This document shows, in pieces, positions 6,464 to 13,102 of a stretch of 13,102 bases of DNA. This DNA comes from Treponema sp. Its GTDB lineage: Bacteria > Spirochaetota > Spirochaetia > Treponematales > Treponemataceae. Both the position numbers and the translations under genes were made by a program. Positions within the stretch are counted from its first letter, which is position 1, and each line of letters begins with the position of its first letter. The stretch is from positions 1 to 13,102 of the forward strand of contig JAILNT010000036.1 in assembly GCA_024691265.1 (NCBI GenBank), given 5' to 3'. Below the pieces are notes generated by a model. That model worked only from the letters and a program-made list of their open reading frames with translations, was not told the DNA's origin and made no database searches.

Positions 6464-8171
6464 TTGCATTTTCTCCGCTTCTTCTGTAAGGAATGTAAAC
6501 TTTAACGCTAGTATATTTATTTTTTTCGCTTACTATTGATAAACCATATTGAGAACCGTATTCATACTTTATTCTTTTTTGAACGTTTAATATTCCCATT
6601 GATTTAAAAAGACCGCTGTTAGAAGTCTTTTTTAATTCATCATTATCATTGTAATAAAGAATCTCTTTTATTTGCTCTGTATCCATTCCTTTACCATTGT
6701 CGGTAAGATTTATTTCTATAATTCCAGATGGAAGTTTTTTGATTTTCAGGATAATTGTGCCAGCGTTACCAGTTGGTTCAATTCCATGAAAAATTGCATT
6801 TTCGAGTAAAGGCTGTAATGTAAATCTAGGAATCAAGGCATCTGTAATATCCTCTTCTATATCTTTTTCCATGGAAATAGAACCTCCATAGCGATATTGA
6901 AGAATGACAAAATAATCTTCTAGCAAGGAGAGTTCTTCTTTAAGACTTACAAGTGAATCTGTAGTTTTAGATATGTTTTTTAGTAAACGGGCTAAAGAAG
7001 TAACCATTTCAGCTATTCCTACCGCGTTTTGTATGGTAGCCATCCATTTTATTGAATTCAAAGTATTATATAAAAAGTGAGGATTTATTTGACTTTGAAG
7101 CATTTTATATTCCAACTGCTGCCGCTTTTTTTCATCAGCTACTTTTGAAATCATCAGTGTATTTACATTTTTAGATAAATTATTTATGCCTTTACCAATA
7201 TCGCCAAGTTCATCGTCCCATTCAATACCAGGATTAGGAGCAAAATTACCAGAAGCTACCCTATCGAGCTGCTTTTGTAATTTAGAAATAGGAACTGTTA
7301 CAACCTTATATAAAGTAGCCCTTATACCAAAGCCAAGAAAATAAAGACCAAGACAAAATAAAATTAATAAATGTATAAAAAAATCTCTAAGCCTTTTAAA
7401 TATCAGGTTAGATAAGCTTATAGAAAGAGTTATGTTACCTTCTAAAATAGGACATACAACAAGTTGTTTTGACTGTATGAGTTCTTTATCATTTTCTTTT
7501 GATAAAATTCCTTTTTCCAGTTTATAATTTGTATCTCCTAAAGAAATGAATATTATTTCGTTATTTTTATAACCTTCAAATTGCGAAAGAATAATAGCTG
7601 CATCTATGGCAATATAACCCCAATTTCCATTAGTTTTTCCATTTTTATCATAAACATTAAAATATATAGGTAAAATATGACCATCTTTTTGAGGTAAAAA
7701 CGGGTCATAACAAAAAGATTTTAAGCTTTCATTTTCCGTACTGTGTAATTTTCCTATATTGTATTTAGTTACTGGTAAACTTGATGCCGATGTAAGCTGA
7801 ATAAAATTATCAGATTCTTTATTGGATATAATAATTCTTTTTATAAATGGGGTTGCTCTTACAGTTCTTGCTTCTGTTATAAGTTTTTCATAAAGATTAA
7901 GATTTGTATAATTGTTTTCTTTTTTTATAATGTTTTCAAATTCTCCACTGACACTACACCAGTGTTCAAGATATCTTATTGATTTAATATCCTGCTCAAT
8001 ATTTTCAGCAATCAGTTTCAAGGCTGAAGACGCAGAATTTATAAGATTATCTTTTATATAAGAACGCATACAGAGAAAACTAGCTATCGTTAAAAATATA
8101 GATATTCCCAAAGAATAAGATATTGTAATGATAGATAGTTTACTTCGCAGTGTTTTGAATCTTTTTTTCAT
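6456..8171 (-). CDS. YesM-type sensor histidine kinase
   Basis: Counting from ATG 8171 the protein is 571 aa. A basic N-terminus (MKKRFKTLRSK) precedes membrane helix 1 at about 11-34. An extracellular sensor region of about 225 residues, Cache-like in size and position, runs to about 260. Helix 2 spans about 262-285, followed by a HAMP domain at about 290-342. The His_kinase (PF06580-type) segment QSQINPHFLYNTLNSIKW holds the phosphorylated His365. The ATPase domain has the N box PLLENAIFHG (Asn458) and DNGKGMD at 491-497. It probably senses an extracellular or periplasmic sugar signal and phosphorylates the response regulator that overlaps its 3' end. The frame remains open to a TTG at 8261 inside the lyase gene, but the 30 extra residues are not kinase-like. 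ATG 8171 lacks a clear Shine-Dalgarno sequence; TATAAT at 8179-8184 ends 7 nt upstream. Confidence 0.93.
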   Translation of the reverse strand: MKKRFKTLRSKLSIITISYSLGISIFLTIASFLCMRSYIKDNLINSASSALKLIAENIEQDIKSIRYLEHWCSVSGEFENIIKKENNYTNLNLYEKLITEARTVRATPFIKRIIISNKESDNFIQLTSASSLPVTKYNIGKLHSTENESLKSFCYDPFLPQKDGHILPIYFNVYDKNGKTNGNWGYIAIDAAIILSQFEGYKNNEIIFISLGDTNYKLEKGILSKENDKELIQSKQLVVCPILEGNITLSISLSNLIFKRLRDFFIHLLILFCLGLYFLGFGIRATLYKVVTVPISKLQKQLDRVASGNFAPNPGIEWDDELGDIGKGINNLSKNVNTLMISKVADEKKRQQLEYKMLQSQINPHFLYNTLNSIKWMATIQNAVGIAEMVTSLARLLKNISKTTDSLVSLKEELSLLEDYFVILQYRYGGSISMEKDIEEDITDALIPRFTLQPLLENAIFHGIEPTGNAGTIILKIKKLPSGIIEINLTDNGKGMDTEQIKEILYYNDNDELKKTSNSGLFKSMGILNVQKRIKYEYGSQYGLSIVSEKNKYTSVKVYIPYRRSGENANV

Positions 8172-8178
8172 ATATTCA

Positions 8179-8184
8179 ATTATA
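8179..8184 (-). promoter_or_regulatory. Possible internal -10 element before the sensor kinase
   Basis: A perfect TATAAT on the minus strand ends 7 nt before ATG 8171 in the 46-bp gap after the lyase gene. No good -35 box is found at 16-18 bp. The kinase start has no Shine-Dalgarno sequence, so an independent near-leaderless transcript of the two-component genes is conceivable. Separate basal expression of the sensor pair would make sense if it activates the operon it sits in. Confidence 0.25.
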
Positions 8185-8217
8185 CACCGGCTTTCCTGTA
8201 TGCGTCCAAAGAAAAGA

Positions 8218-10335
8218 TTAAGAAAGTAATACCGTACGATTTCCTTCTTTATCAAATACAACTACATTTCCAAAACCTGTAAGCCCATCTTTAGAAGTCT
8301 GGAATCTTGTATCATCAGTTTTTAAGCCTTTCCCACCTGCACAGAATGTATCTGTAGGGCTTGCATATTCTTTATGAGCAATTACCAATGTATATTTATC
8401 TGTTCCCTTCTGTATTTCTATAGCTTCAATTACATCACTTGGAAACTCAATATTTTTGAAATTAGAATATACAGGAAGCTTTTTTATAGATATGTCTTCA
8501 GCCTTACCAGCTTTATTTAGAGAAATAATAGAATACAAAGAACTGAAGCCTGTTGTTTTCCAGTTTGTTCTTAATGTTATATTTTTATCTGCTTCGTTAT
8601 AATGCTTTGAAAATCTTGTATCAAGCATTGCACATTGATATAAAGAAGAACCACAGCCAGAAACCTGAACTAAATCCATATCATTCTTTTTACTTGAATA
8701 TCTGAATTTCTGGATAGAATCAGAAGTTTTCAATGCTAAAGTCTGTAAACTACCAGTATTATTGAAATGCCAAAATTGGGTGTATTTATGGTAGTTGCCA
8801 GTGTAGAATTCATCAAGAATCACATATATATCTTTTCTGATTTTTATAATTCTACGATTACTGAATACACCACCTTTATCAGAATCTATATAACCGAGAT
8901 GACCGCCTTCTATATAAGAATATTGACCAACCTTATTAAAAACTCTGTTTACAGCCCTGTTAAGTTTAGAACAACCCCAACTATCACAACATTCATAAAA
9001 GTTTTTATTGTCAACAATACAAGTATTATGAGCTGTGCTATCCTTAAACTCAAATCTTTCAGGTTTATTTACATAAGTAAAACGACCTGCATCTACAAGT
9101 AAATCTTCTCCATTTGCATAAAGACTTACATGAAGCTGGTCAGAATGTCCGTGCCCTGCTCCCAATGTACCGCAATGGAAATGTAAGAAATAGCTATCGG
9201 CTTTATTTTCTTTGTCTTCGTCCCAGAGGAAATAGTTGCCGCTTGAGCTAAGATTTGGATTGAAATCATAATTATCATCAATCTTAGCTTCATTATAAAG
9301 CTTTATGCCTTTTTCACCTGTATCCCATGCACTATCAAAATCTATCTTATCATAGCCGTACTTTTTGAATACGTTTAAAAAGCCGCTGTATAAAGTATTT
9401 TCACCAAATATTACTGCAGCTGTAGTAACAATATCTCTGCTATCTATTTCGTCACTATCACCAAAACAAAGTTCATTTCCATCAGGCTTTTGATAAGAAA
9501 TTGAGGCATAAATCATATGAAGAACTTTATCTGTGAAAGTAGAATCTAATTTTATTCCATTTCTGAAAGCAAGAATAAGTACATCGATATAGTCATGTGC
9601 AACTTCATTATGATACATGGTACTTTGTTCCCATTGCGTACCATCTTCATATACTTGAATATCAAGCTCTTCTGAAAGTCTTTTTAAGCTTACAGCTATG
9701 TATTCTTTTGTCCTGTCGCTAGAAGGAAGCATAACTCCAGCCATAAAAAGACCATGGTTAGCAAGAACACCCCAGTTACTCATAAGATTGTAGCTGTTCC
9801 ATACAGTCATTAAATATTCTGCATGTTCTGTTATACTTTCTAAAAACAAGCTCATTACTTCTTCTGTAATATTAGGGCTGCCTTTAAAATAGCACATAGC
9901 TTTCAGCCAGTATTCAAGACGTAAGCCAACTTCTATAGTACGCCAGGCTTGACCATTTTTTTCTGTGTGAGGTACATTTTTTACCCATGAAATAAGCTGT
10001 TCTGCAAAAGCTTTTGCATATTTTTCATCTTTTGTTACAGCATAAGCTTGTCCAAGACATATCCAGAATCTCATTCTGTTAAAAGCAAAAATCCATTCAG
10101 GGTCGTCTGCAGGCTGTTTTAACCAGTCTATTTCACCTTCAAATTTTACAGGAATGCAAGTTCTTTCCATATCCCAGCGAAGGTCAAAAATAAATATTTT
10201 TTCACAAACTTCGTCTGCGACTCTTTTTATATGCTCAAATTCTTCTTTACAATTTTCTTTTACATAAGAAGCAACTGCTTCTCTGTCCTCAAAAAAGAAA
10301 TGTTTATTTTGATTAAAAAATTCTTCAACTTTCAT
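8218..10335 (-). CDS. Heparinase II/III-family polysaccharide lyase, probably intracellular oligosaccharide lyase
   Basis: The 705-aa protein has an N-terminal alpha-helical toroid (about 1-340) and a C-terminal Hepar_II_III beta-sandwich domain (about 360-690), the architecture of PL12/PL21/PL33-type lyases. These cleave uronic-acid polysaccharides by beta-elimination and leave an unsaturated uronate at the new non-reducing end. Recognisable elements are FDLRWDMERT (50-59), LMSNWGVLANHG (184-195, Asn187), WEQSTMYHNEVAHDY (235-249, Tyr241), GHGHSDQLHVSLYANGEDLL (394-413, His397) and DSTAHNTCIVD (432-442). Asn187, Tyr241 and His397 match the Asn/Tyr/His catalytic set described for heparinase III-like enzymes. 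There is no signal peptide, so it should work in the cytoplasm on imported oligosaccharides. A GGGAAG ribosome-binding site precedes ATG 10335, and the gene starts 15 bp after the GH88 stop. Whether the substrate is hyaluronan, chondroitin, heparan or another uronan cannot be fixed from sequence. Confidence 0.93.
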   Translation of the reverse strand: MKVEEFFNQNKHFFFEDREAVASYVKENCKEEFEHIKRVADEVCEKIFIFDLRWDMERTCIPVKFEGEIDWLKQPADDPEWIFAFNRMRFWICLGQAYAVTKDEKYAKAFAEQLISWVKNVPHTEKNGQAWRTIEVGLRLEYWLKAMCYFKGSPNITEEVMSLFLESITEHAEYLMTVWNSYNLMSNWGVLANHGLFMAGVMLPSSDRTKEYIAVSLKRLSEELDIQVYEDGTQWEQSTMYHNEVAHDYIDVLILAFRNGIKLDSTFTDKVLHMIYASISYQKPDGNELCFGDSDEIDSRDIVTTAAVIFGENTLYSGFLNVFKKYGYDKIDFDSAWDTGEKGIKLYNEAKIDDNYDFNPNLSSSGNYFLWDEDKENKADSYFLHFHCGTLGAGHGHSDQLHVSLYANGEDLLVDAGRFTYVNKPERFEFKDSTAHNTCIVDNKNFYECCDSWGCSKLNRAVNRVFNKVGQYSYIEGGHLGYIDSDKGGVFSNRRIIKIRKDIYVILDEFYTGNYHKYTQFWHFNNTGSLQTLALKTSDSIQKFRYSSKKNDMDLVQVSGCGSSLYQCAMLDTRFSKHYNEADKNITLRTNWKTTGFSSLYSIISLNKAGKAEDISIKKLPVYSNFKNIEFPSDVIEAIEIQKGTDKYTLVIAHKEYASPTDTFCAGGKGLKTDDTRFQTSKDGLTGFGNVVVFDKEGNRTVLLS

Positions 10336-10350
10336 TTTTTCTTCCCATTT

Positions 10351-11526
10351 TTACCAATACAAATTCCAATCTGCTTTTATCATTCTGGTTAAAGCTTCCA
10401 TATAGAAATAGTCACCCCAGCTTACGCATTCATCTACACCTTCTGGAGTACAAGTATTGTAAGGAGATTTTTTGCTGTATGTTCCATGTAATACAAGACC
10501 GTTAGAAATTGTTGAATCTTTTACAGAATAATTCTTTATAAGAGACTGCATCATTTTATCAGCAAGTTCTTTATATCTGTTTATTTCTTCCTGATATTCT
10601 GTTTTGCCAGTTTCCTTTAATTGCTCTGCCATATCCAAAAGACCACATGCTACTATTGAAGCACTTGAAGAATCTCTTGGCTCTATTTCATCATCATGTT
10701 TTGCATTACTGTCATTGAATATCATGTCCCAATAAGGAATCATATCATCAGGCAGTTTTTTCAAATAGAAAGCAAGGGTTTTCTGGAACATAGCCTTGTA
10801 TTCTTCTTTTCTGTCATACCTATAAGCAAGAGCCGTTCCATATATACTCCAGGCTTGTCCTCTTGCCCAGTAAGAATCATTCTTATATCCCTGGCAGGTG
10901 ACACCCCTTAAAGCTTTTCCTGTTTCTCTATCCATAAAAAAAGTATGATAAGTAGAACCATCTTCCCTTATAGAGTTTGCCATACAAGTTGCGGTATGAC
11001 GTCTTGCTTTTTCAGCATATTCAGGATTATTAGTTTCTCTTGAAGCCCAATAAAGCAAGGGAGTATTCAAAAGACAATCGATTATATAACGATAATTATC
11101 ACTTGAATCCATTGCACCCCATGCCTGTAAAAATTGTCCTTTTTCCTGCCATCTTGAAAGAAGCTGGTCGGCTGCTTTTATGGCTGCATCTCTTGCTTCT
11201 TTATTTCCAGTTACTTTCCAGGCTGCCACACATGAAGGAGAATAAAGGAAGCCCATATCATGATGGTCTACGCTGATTTTATTATCAATACGGTTTATAA
11301 AGCTTTTTACCTGTACTTCTGCTGTATTCTTGAAAATCTTATCGCCTGTAGCTTCATAGCTAAGCCAAAGTTCTCCAGGCCAAAAACCGCATGTCCATTG
11401 ATTATTTTTACAAGGTGGATAAAAGCCATTTACAGAAGAATGATTTTGACAAACTTCTGTAAAAGAAGGAATATTTTTCCTTACTTGACTAATGGCAATA
11501 TCCAATGCCTGCTTTACACTTTCCAT
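10351..11526 (-). CDS. ugl: Unsaturated glucuronyl hydrolase (GH88)
   Basis: UGL releases 4,5-unsaturated glucuronic (or iduronic) acid from disaccharides made by polysaccharide lyases, by hydrating the double bond. The 391-aa protein aligns along its length, from memory, with Bacillus sp. GL1 UGL. Shared segments include WTxGFWPG (44-51), DHHDMGFLYS (87-96), FLQAWGAMDS, YIIDCLLNTPLLYWA (147-161), YHTFFMD, WARGQAWSIYG (220-230), DSSSASIVACGLLD (285-298) and WGDYFYMEAL near the C-terminus. The two catalytic aspartates (88 and 149 in GL1) correspond to Asp90 and Asp150. The region tied to sulfated substrates in streptococcal UGL (SxxSxK) reads SKKSPY at 351-356, so the lysine is missing. It is cytoplasmic, with no signal peptide. 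AAAGGAG precedes ATG 11526, 35 bp after the permease stop. Immediately downstream comes the lyase that would generate its substrate. GH105 is a related alternative, but the DHHD and WTxGFW segments favour GH88. Confidence 0.95.
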   Translation of the reverse strand: MESVKQALDIAISQVRKNIPSFTEVCQNHSSVNGFYPPCKNNQWTCGFWPGELWLSYEATGDKIFKNTAEVQVKSFINRIDNKISVDHHDMGFLYSPSCVAAWKVTGNKEARDAAIKAADQLLSRWQEKGQFLQAWGAMDSSDNYRYIIDCLLNTPLLYWASRETNNPEYAEKARRHTATCMANSIREDGSTYHTFFMDRETGKALRGVTCQGYKNDSYWARGQAWSIYGTALAYRYDRKEEYKAMFQKTLAFYLKKLPDDMIPYWDMIFNDSNAKHDDEIEPRDSSSASIVACGLLDMAEQLKETGKTEYQEEINRYKELADKMMQSLIKNYSVKDSTISNGLVLHGTYSKKSPYNTCTPEGVDECVSWGDYFYMEALTRMIKADWNLYW

Positions 11527-11561
11527 AATAACTCCTTTAAGTTTTATTTATATATATATTT

Positions 11562-12398
11562 TTAACCTTTCATACCAGCAGATGCAATTCCCTGAACAAA
11601 GAATCTTTGTAAAGAAAGGAATACAATAAGAACAGGAATAAGAGCTACAACAGAAGCTGCCATGATAAGACCGTATTCAGAAGAATACTGAGAAATAAAC
11701 ATGCGGAGTCCTATTTGTATAGTTTTCAATTCTGTTCTTGTAAGATAAATCATAGGTCCTAAAAAGTCGTTCCATGTTCTTACAAATGTAAAGATTGTAA
11801 GAGTTGAAAGAGCTGGTTTTGAAAGAGGAAGCATTATAGACCACCAGATACTATATTCATTCATGCCATCAATGCGAGCAGCTTCACATAATTCATCAGG
11901 AATACTTTCATAAAACTGTTTCATTAAAAATACACCGAATGCACTGAATGCCTGCAAACAAATCATTGAAAGATGAGTGTTATTCAAATGGAAACCTCTC
12001 ATCATTATAAACTGAGGAACCATATAAACTTGCCATGGCATTGCTATTGTTGCGATATAACCAAGAAATAAAACATTTCTTCCCTTGAATTGCAATTTAG
12101 AAAAAGCATAAGCTGCAAAACTTGAAGTAAGAAGCTGTAAAAATGTGATGATAACTGTAAGTTTTGCTGTATTAAATACAAATTTTCCTAAAGGTATTTT
12201 TGTCCAAATGTCTTTATAGTTTGCCCATCTAGGATTTTTAGGAATCCATTGAATAGGGAATGTAAATACATCTTTATCAAGCTTCAAAGATGCACTTAGC
12301 ATCCAGAAGAACGGCAGAAGCATTACTGCGGCAATTATGACCAGTGAAAAGATGATGAGTGGATTATTTTTTTGTATAGACAATCTATTTCTGCTCAT
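11562..12398 (-). CDS. Carbohydrate ABC transporter permease, CUT1 family (UgpE/MalG-like)
   Basis: The 278-aa protein has six predicted membrane helices and is the MalG/UgpE-type half of a sugar-uptake channel. The cytoplasmic EAA loop that docks the ATPase reads EAARIDGMNEYSIWWSIMLP at about residues 170-190. The family's SxxAYAFSKLQFKGRN segment and the C-terminal QRFFVQGIASAGMKG are present. It works with permease 1, 18 bp upstream, plus a lipid-anchored binding protein and an ATPase that are not in the window. CUT1 ATPases are often encoded elsewhere (MsmX-type). A strong AAAAGGAG site precedes ATG 12398. The direct link to GH88 and the lyase predicts import of uronic-acid-containing oligosaccharides. 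Confidence 0.95.
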   Translation of the reverse strand: MSRNRLSIQKNNPLIIFSLVIIAAVMLLPFFWMLSASLKLDKDVFTFPIQWIPKNPRWANYKDIWTKIPLGKFVFNTAKLTVIITFLQLLTSSFAAYAFSKLQFKGRNVLFLGYIATIAMPWQVYMVPQFIMMRGFHLNNTHLSMICLQAFSAFGVFLMKQFYESIPDELCEAARIDGMNEYSIWWSIMLPLSKPALSTLTIFTFVRTWNDFLGPMIYLTRTELKTIQIGLRMFISQYSSEYGLIMAASVVALIPVLIVFLSLQRFFVQGIASAGMKG

Positions 12399-12416
12399 TT
12401 TTATGCTCCTTTTGAT

Positions 12417-13102
12417 TTAGTGGTTCTTTTTTTCTATATGGAACTGGAACAAAGTTACTGCAAGAACCAATGCAAAGAGTACCATTGATATTGCACTTGC
12501 ATAGCCTAAGTCCCATGATATAAAGGCTGTATTATAAATGTGATATACAAGAACGAGAGTTGAAGTACCAGGTCCGCCCTGTGTAATCATATAGATTTGG
12601 TCATATACCTTGAAACAATCAATAGTAAGCATGATTGTTACAAAGAAGGTTGTTGCACTAAGCTGAGGAAGTGTTACATTCCAGAATTGCTGCCAGGTAT
12701 TTGCTCCATCAAGATTTGCAGCTTCGTAAAGTTCAGGGTTAATGCCTTGAAGTCCGGCAAGATAAATAACCATATAATAACCCATATTCTTCCAGACACT
12801 GAAAAGAATAACAGTGAACATAGCCCATTTCTTGTCAGCTGCCCAGCCAGGAAGGCTGTTTTCACTTACACCCATATAAGTGAGCAACATGTTTATAGGA
12901 CCTTTTGCAGGATTAAAAAGCATATTCCAAACAACAGCGACCGCAACAAGAGATGCTACATAAGGAAAAAAGCTTACTGTTCTACAAAAGTTTCTTCCAA
13001 ATATCTTACGATTCAATATTATTGCAAGTAAAGGGGAGAAAACCATAGTCAATGGTACTGTACCAACGCTATAAATGATTGTATTTACAAGTGCTGCCTT
13101 AA
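12417..13102 (-). CDS. Carbohydrate ABC transporter permease, CUT1 family (UgpA/MalF-like), 5' end outside the window
   Basis: The frame is open to the last base of the window, so the N-terminus is missing. About 228 residues are visible. The bases before the first in-frame TTG (13052) still encode family-like sequence (AALVNTIIYSVGTVPLTMV), the classic start of the permease domain, so the gene clearly continues. Visible features are NRKIFGRNFCRTVSFFPYV, the EAA loop EAANLDGANTWQQFWNVTLP, and TQGGPGTSTLVLVYHIY, all typical of the UgpA/MalF partner in CUT1 systems. About five of the helices are in view. It pairs with the permease encoded 18 bp downstream. A solute-binding protein gene is expected just beyond the window edge. 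The operon promoter must also lie outside. Confidence 0.94.
   Translation of the reverse strand, partial: KAALVNTIIYSVGTVPLTMVFSPLLAIILNRKIFGRNFCRTVSFFPYVASLVAVAVVWNMLFNPAKGPINMLLTYMGVSENSLPGWAADKKWAMFTVILFSVWKNMGYYMVIYLAGLQGINPELYEAANLDGANTWQQFWNVTLPQLSATTFFVTIMLTIDCFKVYDQIYMITQGGPGTSTLVLVYHIYNTAFISWDLGYASAISMVLFALVLAVTLFQFHIEKKNH

Noticed and set aside
8172..8261. Longer sensor kinase start (TTG 8261) overlapping the end of the lyase gene
   Set aside because: The extra 30 residues do not resemble a kinase N-terminus. ATG 8171 gives the usual short basic segment followed directly by the first membrane helix.
8767..9102. Open plus-strand frame of about 111 codons opposite the lyase gene
   Set aside because: It is rich in Ile, Thr and Phe as expected from antisense of AT-rich coding DNA, lies inside a well-supported lyase domain, and has no recognisable domain.
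11540..11561. AT-only tract between permease 2 and GH88 as a terminator or promoter
   Set aside because: There is no stem-loop and no -35/-10 pair. The 35-bp gap with a strong AAAGGAG site looks like an ordinary intra-operon junction.
12597..13031. Open plus-strand frame of about 144 codons opposite permease 1
   Set aside because: The product shows no family-like motifs, and the opposite strand is unambiguously an ABC permease with its EAA loop. It is an antisense shadow.

Overview
The window is AT-rich, gene-dense bacterial DNA (roughly two thirds A+T by eye). Genes are tightly packed, several use AGGAG-type ribosome-binding sites, and there are CUT1-type sugar permeases and a YesM/YesN-type two-component system. 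This fits a low-GC, carbohydrate-fermenting anaerobe. A clostridial/Lachnospiraceae-type Firmicute or a host-associated Treponema are the two options I would test first; the window has no rRNA or other decisive marker.

Left part (1-1674): a perfect 83-bp inverted repeat (1-83 and 131-213) sits at the very edge of the window and cuts into a gene for a small membrane protein on the minus strand. Next comes an ApbE-type FMN transferase (minus strand) with a clear terminator. Middle (1699-3332, plus strand): an acyl esterase-like alpha/beta hydrolase, then an RpiB/LacAB-family isomerase of the long subtype that includes DhuI, the isomerase for 4-deoxy-5-ketouronate. The isomerase has its own promoter and terminator.

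Right part (3385-13102, minus strand): a run of eight genes in one direction with 3-46 bp gaps and one 8-bp overlap. In transcription order they are CUT1 ABC permease 1 (cut by the window edge), CUT1 ABC permease 2, GH88 unsaturated glucuronyl hydrolase, a heparinase II/III-family polysaccharide lyase, a YesM-type sensor kinase, a YesN-type AraC response regulator, an EamA/DMT transporter and a CYTH-domain protein.

Putting these together (inference): the locus looks like a uronic-acid oligosaccharide utilisation unit. Oligosaccharides, probably derived from glycosaminoglycans, enter through the ABC transporter. They are cut in the cytoplasm by the leaderless (signal-peptide-free) lyase, and GH88 releases the unsaturated uronate. 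The spontaneously formed 4-deoxy-5-ketouronate could then be isomerised by the RpiB-like enzyme encoded on the opposite strand. The two-component system is probably the sensor/activator. The binding protein, the transport ATPase, the dehydrogenase and the KDG kinase/aldolase are not in view. I see no CRISPR array, tRNA, rRNA, insertion sequence or phage gene. No gene-free stretch exceeds 300 bases.
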